Shown piece by piece: positions 42,230 to 51,070 of a DNA stretch of 64,000 bases. The stretch covers positions 1-64,000 of the forward strand of contig JANOGW010000101.1 in NCBI GenBank assembly GCA_031406155.1, read 5' to 3'. The stretch is from JACMNW01 sp031406155 (GTDB taxonomy: Bacteria; Pseudomonadota; Alphaproteobacteria; Rhodobacterales; Rhodobacteraceae). The notes below the pieces were generated by a model. The model was given only the letters and a program-made list of their open reading frames with translations, was not told where the DNA came from and searched no databases. The position numbers and the translations under genes were made by a program. Numbering within the stretch: the first letter of the stretch is position 1; each line of letters opens with the position of its first letter.

Positions 42230-43873
42230 ATGATCGCAGTCTCGCAGAACCTCGCGCTTGGAATACCGGTTGCAATCGCAGGCGCAGGCGGGGTGTTGGC
42301 CGAAAACACCGGTACTGTCGAAAATGGGTTTCTGGATGCGTTTGTCGCAACTGGTACGGCGGTCGCAGTGACGCTCCCCCCGGATCAGGTTGCGGATAGC
42401 CAAGCCGTGGACACTGTGCTTACCGAGAAGTCGTCCGTTGACGCGATGTTCGAGGCCGCATTGGTGCCCTCCGCGATCTGGCAGCCTTTCTTGCAGGTGA
42501 CCCCAACGTCACCGGCGCAAAGTTCTGGCGCCGCGACGCCCGAAATTGCCGCAAAGCCGCCGTCACCGGCGTCTGGGGCGGCGTCTGGCGCTGCCGCCGT
42601 CTCATTGGTTGCGGACCCATCGGGCGATGCGCCGCCCAAACCGGCAAGTCCGGCCCTTGACCAGCCATGGCCGGGAGTTTTCCCGCAGACCGCCACAACC
42701 CCGAACCAAAACCCGGCGTTGCCAGCACCGATGACAAACCAGCGCGCGGACCTCGCCGTTTCTCCGGCCGATACTGTACCGGAGGGGGCGATGGCGCAGG
42801 CAGCCCCGCCAGCACACCCGACCGATCAGCAAAGTAGATTGCCCAGAGCGGCTGGCAGCGATGCAGGGTTAATGGGATTGCCACCCCCCGCGCAGGCGCA
42901 GTACGGGGCAGTCGTGTCCGCAACCCAGCCAAGCCCAGCCGATCCGCCAAGCACGCCTTCACAGAACAGCAAGGATCCGCAATCCGTGGTGCAATTGCCC
43001 GCCGACGCCACCAAAGCCGTTCAGAACGCGTCGGCGGTTGAAAACGCGTGGCGGCAGAAATGGCTGGGCGCGGGTGACATTGTGCCGGAGGACAGCCGCG
43101 GCATTCCGGCACAAGCTATTGCGCCGGGCAAGGCTCATGTTCCAAACCAGACCGTGCCGCCCACGGGGTGGATACCGTCACCGATCGCTGCCGCGCAGAC
43201 CGCTCAAAGTCTTGCGAAGGCGGCACCACTGGCCGATGGCTGGTTGGCCGAAAAAATGCTCGCAGCCAGTGCGACCGCACCAGTAATCAAGAACGGACCC
43301 GAAGCCACACCGGCGGAGCCAGCTTCCGCTGGTCAGCCCATGCCGGGCATGTCATCCGGCGTGCAGTCTTTGGATGTGATGGGTTTTGGCGTGGCTGCGT
43401 CAGCCGGAACCGCATCGCACGACGCGGCCATGGGGCTGTCACCTGCCGCCCCGGTGGCTAGCGCGCCCCCCGTCATCACGCCCCCCGTCATCACGCCCAC
43501 GATCATCGATATGGTAAAAACCGGCAATGACGGGCCGGTGGACCTGACGCTTTCGCCCGAGGAATTGGGTCGGCTGACGATTTCGTTGAAACGGGACGGG
43601 GATTTCGTCCATGTCACAGTAATCGCCGATCGCCCCGAAACACTTGATCTGATGCGCCGTCACGCTGGCGATCTGATCGCCGATCTGCGTCAGGCGGGTT
43701 TTTCCGGCGCGTCACTGAACTTTGGGCAAGGTGGCAAGGACCATCAGGCCCAAGGCCCCGAAAGTACGCAGGATGCCGATACCGTCGCGTCCACCCTGAC
43801 GCCCCCACCCGACACCAGATTGCCAAATCCCGGCCGATCCCGAACAGGGTCCGGCGTGGATTTGCGGCTCTAA
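42230..43873 (+). CDS. fliK: Hook-length control protein FliK
   Basis: A 547-residue protein. The first 430 residues are a low-complexity Pro/Ala/Gln-rich ruler region. The C-terminal globular domain at about 435-510 (GPVDLTLSPEELGRLTISLK, then VHVTVIADRPETLDLMRRHA and DLIADLRQAGF) is the FliK switch domain that contacts FlhB. The motif APPVITPPVITPTI is a small internal repeat. It measures hook length and flips export specificity. It is followed by flgD after a 79-base gap holding a partial copy of the dispersed repeat. Confidence 0.9.
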   Translation: MIAVSQNLALGIPVAIAGAGGVLAENTGTVENGFLDAFVATGTAVAVTLPPDQVADSQAVDTVLTEKSSVDAMFEAALVPSAIWQPFLQVTPTSPAQSSGAATPEIAAKPPSPASGAASGAAAVSLVADPSGDAPPKPASPALDQPWPGVFPQTATTPNQNPALPAPMTNQRADLAVSPADTVPEGAMAQAAPPAHPTDQQSRLPRAAGSDAGLMGLPPPAQAQYGAVVSATQPSPADPPSTPSQNSKDPQSVVQLPADATKAVQNASAVENAWRQKWLGAGDIVPEDSRGIPAQAIAPGKAHVPNQTVPPTGWIPSPIAAAQTAQSLAKAAPLADGWLAEKMLAASATAPVIKNGPEATPAEPASAGQPMPGMSSGVQSLDVMGFGVAASAGTASHDAAMGLSPAAPVASAPPVITPPVITPTIIDMVKTGNDGPVDLTLSPEELGRLTISLKRDGDFVHVTVIADRPETLDLMRRHAGDLIADLRQAGFSGASLNFGQGGKDHQAQGPESTQDADTVASTLTPPPDTRLPNPGRSRTGSGVDLRL

Positions 43874-43890
43874 CGCCCCTTTTTAATGTC

Positions 43891-43935
43891 CGCCGGTCGT
43901 TCGACAAAACCGGTATCCACATTTGCCGCACAGGC
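43891..43935 (+). repeat. Dispersed palindromic repeat, copy C (partial)
   Basis: About 45 bases matching the core of copy A (TTCGACAAAACCGGTATCCA and following) lie between fliK and flgD. It lacks the outer arms of the other copies. It ends 17 bases before the flgD ATG, near the ribosome site GGAGA (43943-43947). Confidence 0.65.
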
Positions 43936-43952
43936 GACCAACGGAGACGATC

Positions 43953-44603
43953 ATGGAAATTGCCCCCACAACCCCGAACCCCGCTGCTACCCCTGCTCCC
44001 GCAAAGGCCGCGTCGATTAGTTCGGATTTTGACACGTTCCTGAAAATGCTGACCACTCAGCTAAAGAATCAGGACCCTCTGAAGCCCATCGATTCGGCGG
44101 ATTATGCGGTTCAGTTGGCCACCTTTTCCGGGGTCGAACAGCAGGTGAAAACCAACGATCTGCTACAGGCCCTGTCCAGTCAGTTTGGCGTCATGGGCAT
44201 GTCGCAGCTTGCGGCCTGGGTCGGACAAGAAGCGCGCGCTGCCGGCCCGGTCTGGATGGACGGCGACGCCGTTACCCTTGCGCCGGACCCGAAAGCCGGG
44301 GCCGACCGGGCCGTACTTGTGGTGCGTGATGCGGCGGGCACACTTGTGTCGCGTGAAGACTTGCCAGCCAGCACAGATGCTTACGAATGGTTCGGCACCG
44401 ATATCGAGGGCAATCCCTTGCCGACAGGCAAATACAGCCTGACGTTGGAAAGCTATTCCGGCGAGCGCCTGCTGGGAGCCAATGACGTGCAGGCCTATGC
44501 CCGGATCATGGAGGCGAAAAATGGCCCCCTGGGGACCACCCTGATCCTTGAGGGCGGGATCGAGGTGGCGGCAAAAGACATCGCCGCGTTGCGGGTGCCG
44601 TGA
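43953..44603 (+). CDS. flgD: Hook-cap / hook assembly protein FlgD
   Basis: 216 residues from ATG 43953 with GGAGA at a 5-base spacing. The N-terminal export and cap block FDTFLKMLTTQLKNQDPLKP, DSADYAVQLATFSGVEQQVK and NDLLQALSSQF is diagnostic. Two beta-rich domains follow (AVLVVRDAAGTLVSREDLPA ... GKYSLTLESYSGERL). It caps the growing hook so FlgE can assemble. Its stop codon directly abuts the ubiB stop on the other strand, with no bases between them. Confidence 0.94.
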   Translation: MEIAPTTPNPAATPAPAKAASISSDFDTFLKMLTTQLKNQDPLKPIDSADYAVQLATFSGVEQQVKTNDLLQALSSQFGVMGMSQLAAWVGQEARAAGPVWMDGDAVTLAPDPKAGADRAVLVVRDAAGTLVSREDLPASTDAYEWFGTDIEGNPLPTGKYSLTLESYSGERLLGANDVQAYARIMEAKNGPLGTTLILEGGIEVAAKDIAALRVP

Positions 44604-46133
44604 CTATAGCTGAGTGCCGACCCATATCCCCGCCAGAACCAGCGCCACGGCGCTCGCACCCCATGCCAGCGCGCGCCTGCGCCCGCGCGTGCGGCGCGGC
44701 TCTGGGTTCACCGCCTGACGTATCAGGGCGGCCTCGACCAATCCGGGCAAGCGCGGGCCGAATCGTGACAGGATGCGCGCGGTTTTCGCCAGATCGCGCA
44801 GCAACGCCTTTGGCCCGATGTTTTCCTTGATGTAGCCTTCGACAATCGGCTGGGCGACCTGCCAGATGTTGATGTGCTGGTCCAGACCTCGCGCCACACC
44901 TTCGACCACAACCATCGTGCGTTGCAGCAAGATCAGCTCTGTCCGCGTCTCCATCCCGAAGCGTTCGGTCACCTCAAACAGATAGGCCAGCAGCCGCGCC
45001 ATCGAGATGCGGCTGGCATCCATGCCGAAAATCGGCTCGCCAACAGCGCGCAGGGCCCGGGCGAATTCGTCGATATCGCGGTCTGCGGGCACATAGCCTG
45101 CTTCGAAATGCACCTCGGCCACGCGGCGGTAATCCTTCCGGATGAAGCCGAAAAGGATCTCGGCATAGACGCGCCGGGTGTATTGGTCCAATCGCCCCAT
45201 GATGCCGAAATCAAAGGCGATGATGTCACCGTTCGGTGCGACCTTCAGATTGCCCTGATGCATGTCGGCATGAAAATATCCGTCCCGCAGCGCGTGGCGC
45301 AGAAACAGCTGCAGCACGCGCGCGGCAAGCGCCTGCCTGTCATGCCCGGCCGCATCAATCGCCGCATTGTCGGCCATATTGGCCCCTTCGGCCCAATCCA
45401 GCGTCATCACCCTGCGGGCCGACAGATGCCACACCGGGCGCGGCACCTGAAAGCCCGCATCCTTGGCGGTGTTTGCCGCAAATTCTGCCGCGGCAGAGCT
45501 TTCAAGCCGGAAGTCCAACTCGCCCAGAACGACGCCCTCGAAATGGGTAATGACATCCACCGGCCGCAACCGCCGGGCTGACGGGGCAAGAAGATCGACC
45601 ACCCGGGCCGCAAAATAGAACGCGTCAATGTCCTTGCGAAAGGCTTTCTCGATCCCTGGCCGCAGCACCTTCACCGCGACGTCCGCCCCGTTTTCGGCTA
45701 GCTTTGCCCGGTGAACCTGCGCGATGGATGCGGCGGCAACCGGATCTGAAAACTCTGAAAAAATCTGATCGACGGGCATTTCAAGCTCTGCCTCGATCAT
45801 CTTCTTGGCAACTGCAGTGGGAAAGGGGGGCAGTTTGTCTTGCAGGTATTTCAACTGCAAAGCCAACTCGTCACCCACGATATCGGGACGCGTCGAGAGG
45901 ATCTGCCCGAACTTGATATAGGCCGGGCCAAGTGCTGTCAGCGCACGCGTTGCGGGCGGCAGTGCCGGGTCACCCTTCAGCCCCAGCCATTTGAACGGCC
46001 AGCCCAGCACCCTTGCCGCAAACCGTAACCGGGGTGGCGCCTTGAACGCCTCCAGCACGACGCCGATGCCGCCCGACCGCTCAAACGTTGCCAATGTCCG
46101 AACAAGGCGCCAGATGTTATGCGGTCCACGCAC
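44604..46133 (-). CDS. ubiB: Ubiquinone biosynthesis kinase-like protein UbiB (ABC1/AarF)
   Basis: A 509-residue protein, beginning at a GTG that directly follows the ubiE stop. The family N-terminal extension carries KFGQ (74-77, in AYIKFGQILSTRPDIVGDEL), and the atypical kinase core has AAASIAQVHRA (Ala-rich loop), VAVKVLRPG (Lys) and HADMHQGNLKVAPNGDIIAF (catalytic and metal-binding Asp). One C-terminal membrane helix (LAWGASAVALVLAGIWVGTQ) anchors it. It is an ATPase needed for coenzyme Q production. Confidence 0.94.
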   Translation of the reverse strand: MRGPHNIWRLVRTLATFERSGGIGVVLEAFKAPPRLRFAARVLGWPFKWLGLKGDPALPPATRALTALGPAYIKFGQILSTRPDIVGDELALQLKYLQDKLPPFPTAVAKKMIEAELEMPVDQIFSEFSDPVAAASIAQVHRAKLAENGADVAVKVLRPGIEKAFRKDIDAFYFAARVVDLLAPSARRLRPVDVITHFEGVVLGELDFRLESSAAAEFAANTAKDAGFQVPRPVWHLSARRVMTLDWAEGANMADNAAIDAAGHDRQALAARVLQLFLRHALRDGYFHADMHQGNLKVAPNGDIIAFDFGIMGRLDQYTRRVYAEILFGFIRKDYRRVAEVHFEAGYVPADRDIDEFARALRAVGEPIFGMDASRISMARLLAYLFEVTERFGMETRTELILLQRTMVVVEGVARGLDQHINIWQVAQPIVEGYIKENIGPKALLRDLAKTARILSRFGPRLPGLVEAALIRQAVNPEPRRTRGRRRALAWGASAVALVLAGIWVGTQL

Positions 46134-46886
46134 CTAAAGCTTCCAGCCGGAATGCAGGGCCGCAACACCCATGGTCAAATTGCGATACTTCACCTGCCCG
46201 AACCCGGCCTTCCGGATCATTTCCGCAAACTTATGCTGATCCGGGAACTTACGAATGGATTCAACAAGGTACTGATAGCTGTCCCGATCGCCCGCGACCA
46301 CCTGCCCCATCACGGGAATGACGTTGAAGGAATAGCGGTCATAGGCCCATTGCAACGCGTCATTCGGGATCTGGCTGAATTCCAGCACCATCAGGCGCCC
46401 GCCGGGGCGAAGCACGCGGTAGGCCTCGGTCAGGGCGTCCTCGATTCGGGTGACGTTCCGGATGCCAAAGCTGATGGTGTAGACATCGAATGTATTCGCA
46501 GCAAATGGCAGCGCCATTGCATCGCCGACGACCCAAGACAGCCGGTCTGCCATGCTGTCTGCATCGGCGCGCTGCCGCCCGGCCACCAGCATGTTTTCGG
46601 TCATGTCCAGCACCGTGGCCGCGGCAAGCGGGGCGCGTTTCAGAAACCGGAACGCCACATCACCAGTGCCGCCCGCCACATCAAGCAAGCTTTGCCCTGC
46701 GCGCGGCGCGAGCCAATCCATCATCGCGTCTTTCCACAGCCGGTGCATACCACCCGACATCAGATCATTCATGATGTCATATCTGGAGGCGACGCGGGTA
46801 AATACCCCATGCACCATACCGGCCTTTTCAGCCTCGGGCACGGTTTGAAACCCGAAATGCGTGGTGCCGTGCCCGTCGTCGATCAT
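46134..46886 (-). CDS. ubiE: Ubiquinone/menaquinone C-methyltransferase UbiE
   Basis: A 250-residue SAM-dependent methyltransferase. The UbiE blocks are GVFTRVASRYDIMNDLMSGG, the SAM-binding LLDVAGGTGDVAFRFLKRA, DAMALPFAANTFDVYTISFG and RNVTRIEDALTEAYRVLRPG. It adds the C-methyl group in ubiquinone synthesis. It lies directly upstream of ubiB with no gap and is divergent from mutM, whose start is 164 bases away. Confidence 0.96.
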   Translation of the reverse strand: MIDDGHGTTHFGFQTVPEAEKAGMVHGVFTRVASRYDIMNDLMSGGMHRLWKDAMMDWLAPRAGQSLLDVAGGTGDVAFRFLKRAPLAAATVLDMTENMLVAGRQRADADSMADRLSWVVGDAMALPFAANTFDVYTISFGIRNVTRIEDALTEAYRVLRPGGRLMVLEFSQIPNDALQWAYDRYSFNVIPVMGQVVAGDRDSYQYLVESIRKFPDQHKFAEMIRKAGFGQVKYRNLTMGVAALHSGWKL

Positions 46887-47050
46887 CGCCTACCCGCCAA
46901 AAATGCGCAGTCTTGGGGATATATGGAACGCGGCCCGGTGAAAACCACAATATGCCAGCGGCCCCTGCGGCAAGGCGACCGAAAAGCCTTGTTAAGACGA
47001 TGGGTTTCCTTTTCTTTGCGCTCCATGCGCCAGACGGAGTGCACCCAACC

Positions 47051-47902
47051 ATGCCGGAACTGCCCGAAGTTGAAACCGTGAGGCGTGGCCTTTTGCCGGT
47101 GATGGAAGGACATCAGATCGTGCAGGCTGCCGTCAACCGCCCGGATCTGCGCTGGCCGTTTCCGGCAGGCATGGCTGAAAGGCTGACGGGCAAGCGCGTT
47201 CTGGCGCTGCGCCGGCGGTCGAAATATATTTTGGCGGATTTGGATTCCGGCGAAACCCTGCTCATTCATTTGGGGATGTCGGGACGCATGCTGGTGTCGG
47301 GTGCCATTTTGGGCGACTTCCACCATGCCCATCCTGCCCCCGCCAAACACGATCATGTGGTACTGGATATGGAAGGCGGCGCGCGGGTTACCTTCAACGA
47401 TGCGCGCAGGTTCGGCTCGATGGACCTGATCGCGACCGATGCGGCCGACCAGCACCCGTTGCTGCGCAATCTTGGCCCCGAACCTTTGGGGAATGCGTTT
47501 TCCGGCCCCTATCTTGTGGATCGCCTGAAGGACCGCAACACCCCGGTCAAGTCGGCATTGCTGGATCAGGGCATCGTTGCGGGTCTTGGCAATATTTATG
47601 TCTGCGAGGTGCTGTTTCGGGCGGGCATCAGACCGTCGCGCAAAGCAGGCCAGATCGCAGCCCTGCGCGTGGCTGGCCTAGTGCCGATCATCCGCGATGT
47701 ACTGGCCGAGGCGATAGAGGCGGGCGGGTCATCCCTGCGCGACTACCGTCAGACCGACGGTGAGCTGGGCTATTTCCAGCATGCGTTCAAGGTTTACGGC
47801 CGCGAGGGCGACGCTTGCGTTTCACCCGGTTGCACATCGACAGTTGCACGGATTGTCCAATCGGGCCGGTCGTCATTCTTCTGTCCCACCTGCCAAAGAT
47901 AG
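47051..47902 (+). CDS. mutM: Formamidopyrimidine-DNA glycosylase (Fpg/MutM)
   Basis: 283 residues from the ATG giving MPELPEVETVRRGL. Pro2 is the catalytic imine-forming residue after Met removal and Glu3 assists it. A helix-two-turn-helix (DQGIVAGLGNIYVCEVLFRA) and a C-terminal zinc finger (two Cys in CVSPGC and two in CPTC) are intact. It removes 8-oxoguanine and ring-opened purines from DNA. It is co-directional with the enoyl-CoA hydratase gene 58 bases downstream. Confidence 0.96.
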   Translation: MPELPEVETVRRGLLPVMEGHQIVQAAVNRPDLRWPFPAGMAERLTGKRVLALRRRSKYILADLDSGETLLIHLGMSGRMLVSGAILGDFHHAHPAPAKHDHVVLDMEGGARVTFNDARRFGSMDLIATDAADQHPLLRNLGPEPLGNAFSGPYLVDRLKDRNTPVKSALLDQGIVAGLGNIYVCEVLFRAGIRPSRKAGQIAALRVAGLVPIIRDVLAEAIEAGGSSLRDYRQTDGELGYFQHAFKVYGREGDACVSPGCTSTVARIVQSGRSSFFCPTCQR

Positions 47903-47960
47903 CTTGATCCGACCCCCGGGCCTGTTACACCTCGATATCTGCCAGTTCGGGGATATCTTG

Positions 47961-48737
47961 ATGACCTACACGACCCTGATCGTCGAGATTGAAGATGATG
48001 TCGCCTTGATACGGCTGAACCGCCCCGATGCCCTGAATGCCCTGAACTCGGTGCTGATGGCGGAACTGGCGCAGGCTTTGACCGACGCCGATGCCAGCGA
48101 TCACGTGCGCTGCATCGTGTTGACCGGGTCGGAAAAGGCCTTCGCCGCCGGGGCGGATGTGCGCGAAATGGCGGACAAAAGCTTTGTCGATGTGTTTGCC
48201 GGCGACCTGTTCGGCGCACAAACAGAAGCGATCCAACGGGTCCGCAAGCCGATCATCGCCGCGGTGTCGGGTTACGCGCTGGGCGGTGGCTGCGAACTGG
48301 CGATGATGTGCGATTTCATCCTGGCCTCCGACACCGCCAAGTTTGGCCAGCCAGAAATAAACCTTGGTATCGTGGCGGGCCTTGGTGGCACGCAGCGGCT
48401 GACGCGGTTTGTCGGCAAGTCGAAATCGATGGAAATGCATCTGACAGGCCGTCTGATGGACGCAGCCGAGGCTGAACGTTGCGGGCTGGTCAGCCGGGTG
48501 GTGCCTGCCGCAGACCTTCTGGACGAGGCAATGAAGGTGGCGCGCAAGATTGCGCAGAAATCCGCCATTTCAGTGATGGCAGTCAAAGAGGCGGTAAGCC
48601 GGGCGCAGGAAGGCACGCTGCGCGAGGGCCTGCTGTTCGAACGCCGGCTTTTCCATGCCCTGTTTGCGACCGAGGATCAAAAAGAAGGCATGGCCGCTTT
48701 CCTTGAAAAGCGTCCCCCGCAGTTTCGTGACAAATGA
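47961..48737 (+). CDS. Enoyl-CoA hydratase
   Basis: A 258-residue crotonase-family enzyme (MTYTTLIVEIEDDVALIRLN). The oxyanion-hole loops AFAAGADVREMAD and ALGGGCELAMMCDFILAS, and catalytic Glu residues in the GGCELAMM and QPEINLGIVAGLGGTQRL segments, fit short-chain enoyl-CoA hydratases, which hydrate trans-2-enoyl-CoA in fatty-acid or amino-acid oxidation. It stands between mutM and rpsT, apart from other beta-oxidation genes, an arrangement common in Rhodobacterales. Confidence 0.92.
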   Translation: MTYTTLIVEIEDDVALIRLNRPDALNALNSVLMAELAQALTDADASDHVRCIVLTGSEKAFAAGADVREMADKSFVDVFAGDLFGAQTEAIQRVRKPIIAAVSGYALGGGCELAMMCDFILASDTAKFGQPEINLGIVAGLGGTQRLTRFVGKSKSMEMHLTGRLMDAAEAERCGLVSRVVPAADLLDEAMKVARKIAQKSAISVMAVKEAVSRAQEGTLREGLLFERRLFHALFATEDQKEGMAAFLEKRPPQFRDK

Positions 48738-48761
48738 ACGTCACAATCCACGCGTGCCCGG

Positions 48762-48790
48762 TTGACTTGGGCGCGAGTCGCCCTTAAAGA
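48762..48790 (+). promoter_or_regulatory. Promoter of rpsT
   Basis: TTGACT and TAAAGA are separated by exactly 17 bases, a good housekeeping sigma-factor match, in the 99-base gap before rpsT. Transcription would start about 40 bases ahead of the ATG. Confidence 0.65.
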
Positions 48791-48836
48791 CCCGATTTCA
48801 GATTTATCGTATGCGAAAACCCGAAAGCCGACATCA

Positions 48837-49112
48837 ATGGCCAACACATCACAATCGAAGAAACGCGCCCGCCAGTCAGAGGCACGTGCAGACATCAACA
48901 AGGCGCGCCGTTCGCGGATCCGCACCTTCCTGCGCAAGGTCGAAGAAGCGCTGGCTTCCGGCAATCAGGACGCAGCAGCGACTGCTCTGAAGCTGGTTCA
49001 GCCAGAACTGGCACGCGGCATCACCAAGGGTGTCATGCACAAGAACACTGTGGCGCGCAAAATGTCACGCCTCTCGTCTCGGGTGAAAGGTCTTGCGGCA
49101 GTTGCCGCCTGA
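48837..49112 (+). CDS. rpsT: 30S ribosomal protein S20
   Basis: A 91-residue basic protein from ATG 48837 (MANTSQSKKRARQSEARADI). The NKARRSRIRTFLRKVEEALA and GVMHKNTVARKMSRLSSRVK blocks are the three-helix S20 signature that binds 16S rRNA. It is a single-gene unit between a strong promoter match and a strong intrinsic terminator, upstream of dnaA. Confidence 0.96.
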   Translation: MANTSQSKKRARQSEARADINKARRSRIRTFLRKVEEALASGNQDAAATALKLVQPELARGITKGVMHKNTVARKMSRLSSRVKGLAAVAA

Positions 49113-49141
49113 TCATTGACCGCGAAAGACCGTCAGCTTGG

Positions 49142-49168
49142 GACGCACCTTAAGAGGTGCGTCTTTTT
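49142..49168 (+). terminator. Intrinsic terminator of rpsT
   Basis: A perfect 9-bp stem (GACGCACCT / AGGTGCGTC), a TAAG loop and five Ts immediately after form a classical Rho-independent terminator 29 bases past the rpsT stop. Confidence 0.92.
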
Positions 49169-49639
49169 GCGTTTTGGAAGACTTTTCTGGCCGCCGTTGC
49201 CAATTTGCACGGTCAAAAAGATTCGCCACACCAAAGTCCTGTCAAGCGAGATGTTCGGTTGCGGTGAGGGCAACCGGCTTGCTAGCTTAGGTCAGCGATT
49301 CACTTCGTCTTGGGGGACATGACGCAGTCGAGAACTGAAGGTTGAAGGTCCGGCGCTGCTAACGCCACTGTGGACCCAGACGGATGGTTCAAGGCTGACA
49401 GGCCGGCTTGCGTTGCATGATCTTCATGCGGCACTCGATTTTTGACGCTGCGGGTCTGCCTCGCAGTTTTGATTTCGGTTTGTTTCTGCGCTGCACACGG
49501 CTGACGCTTTTTTGGTTGCATATTGCGGCCAGAAGCGCGGTTTGGGCGGCTTCCCCGGCACAAGACGACGTCTGAGCCGTGATAAATATCAGCATGACCG
49601 ACCAGATCGGATATCGTGCTTGGGGGACGGGCAAAGATA
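49169..49639. other. 470-base dnaA leader region
   Basis: No gene is supported here. The stretch should hold the dnaA promoter. The decamer CTTGGGGGAC occurs twice, at 49309-49318 (directly before a possible 8-codon reading frame at 49319) and at 49619-49628 (just before the dnaA start). I find no cluster of TTATCCACA-type DnaA boxes and no A+T-rich unwinding region, so it does not look like the replication origin. Confidence 0.5.
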
Positions 49640-51007
49640 ATGACGAACGAGACCTGGGGACATGTGCAGCAAGAATTGCTCAAGCAGATCGGCAAGAACA
49701 ACTATGTGACTTGGATTGAACCCCTGAAGCTGACCGCGCTCAAGAACGGTGTGGCATCGTTCGAGGTCCCGTCGCAATTCCATGGCAACTGGGTATCGCG
49801 CAATTATTCGGACCAGATTCAGCTTCATATGAACGGTGCCGGAGCTGCCGTCGAACGGCTTGAATTTGTGGCTGGGCTGATCACTGATGCATCGCCACCG
49901 AAAAGATCACCCGCAAAGTCAGTACCGAACGGTTTGAAGAAACCCCGCGCGCCCGGGCAAGACGAGGTGCTTGGCGCACCTCTGGATGCGCGCTTCACGT
50001 TTGAGACATTTGTTGTCGGCAAGCCAAACGAACTGGCCCATGCCGCGGCCCGCCGGGTGGCCGAAGGCGGCCCAGTATCGTTCAACCCGCTTTTTCTTTA
50101 TGGCGGCGTCGGGCTTGGCAAGACCCATCTGATGCATGCTATCGCCCATGAGATACATCTGCGCCGGCCGGACCTTCGGGTACTTTATCTGTCTGCCGAA
50201 CAGTTCATGTACCGCTTCGTGCAGGCCCTGCGGGAACGCCAGATCATGGATTTCAAAGAGCTTTTCCGTTCCGTCGATGTGCTGATGGTGGATGATGTGC
50301 AATTCATTGCCGGCAAGGATTCGACGCAGGAAGAATTTTTCCACACGTTCAACGCTCTGGTTGATCAAAACAAGCAGATCGTCATTTCCGCAGACCGCGC
50401 GCCGGGCGAGATCAAGGATCTGGAAGAGCGTATCAAAAGCCGCTTGCAATGTGGTCTGGTTGTCGATCTGCATCCGACGGATTACGAGTTGCGCCTTGGC
50501 ATCATGCAGCAAAAGGCCGAATTCTACCGCCAGCAATACCGTGGTCTGGTGTTGGCGGACGGCGTGGTCGAATTTCTGGCGCACCGGATTACCACCAATG
50601 TCCGCGTTCTCGAAGGAGCGCTGATGCGTCTGTTTGCCTTTGCCAGCTTGGTGGGGCGCGAAATTACGCTGGATCTGGCGCAAGACTGCCTTGCCGACAT
50701 TCTGCGCGCGTCAGACCGCAAGGTTACGATCGAAGAGATCCAGCGCAAGGTGGCCGAGCATTACAACATACGCCTGTCCGACATGATCGGCCCAAAGCGG
50801 GTGCGCACGATCGCCCGGCCGCGCCAGATTGCCATGTATCTGTCAAAGCAACTGACGCCGCGCAGCCTGCCGGAAATCGGCCGTCGCTTTGGCGGGCGTG
50901 ATCACACCACGATCATGCATGGGGTGCGCAAGATTGAGGAACTGATGTCAACGGACAGCCAGTTGTCGGACGATCTGCAACTGCTGCGCCGCTTGTTGCA
51001 GGGTTAG
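49640..51007 (+). CDS. dnaA: Chromosomal replication initiator DnaA
   Basis: 455 residues from ATG 49640. Domain I (WGHVQQELLKQIGKNNYVTW), a short linker, an AAA+ domain with Walker A GGVGLGKT (155-162) and Walker B LMVDDVQF, then the C-terminal DNA-binding helix-turn-helix with the signature GGRDHTTIMHGVRKI. It melts the origin in its ATP form. The TAG stop lies in an inverted copy of the dispersed repeat. dnaN is not directly next: a convergent BNR-repeat gene lies between. Confidence 0.97.
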   Translation: MTNETWGHVQQELLKQIGKNNYVTWIEPLKLTALKNGVASFEVPSQFHGNWVSRNYSDQIQLHMNGAGAAVERLEFVAGLITDASPPKRSPAKSVPNGLKKPRAPGQDEVLGAPLDARFTFETFVVGKPNELAHAAARRVAEGGPVSFNPLFLYGGVGLGKTHLMHAIAHEIHLRRPDLRVLYLSAEQFMYRFVQALRERQIMDFKELFRSVDVLMVDDVQFIAGKDSTQEEFFHTFNALVDQNKQIVISADRAPGEIKDLEERIKSRLQCGLVVDLHPTDYELRLGIMQQKAEFYRQQYRGLVLADGVVEFLAHRITTNVRVLEGALMRLFAFASLVGREITLDLAQDCLADILRASDRKVTIEEIQRKVAEHYNIRLSDMIGPKRVRTIARPRQIAMYLSKQLTPRSLPEIGRRFGGRDHTTIMHGVRKIEELMSTDSQLSDDLQLLRRLLQG

Positions 51008-51070
51008 CGCCTGCCCGACAAAAGCGGTTACCGGTGCGGCTGAAAGTCGGGCGTAAAATCAGAAGGCTAA
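51004..51070 (-). repeat. Dispersed palindromic repeat, copy D (inverted)
   Basis: About 67 bases, inverted relative to copy A, with long matches such as CGACAAAAGCGGTTACCGGT and GCGTAAAATC. It fills the whole gap between dnaA and the convergent BNR gene. One edge supplies the dnaA TAG and the other the TAG of the BNR gene. Confidence 0.78.

Noticed and set aside
42230..43500. FliK central region as horizontally acquired or degenerate sequence
   Set aside because: Low complexity rich in Pro, Ala and Gln is normal for the FliK ruler, and the C-terminal switch domain is intact.
49169..49639. Chromosomal origin beside dnaA
   Set aside because: No TTATCCACA-type boxes cluster here; TGTGGACCC at about 49370 is the closest match and stands alone.
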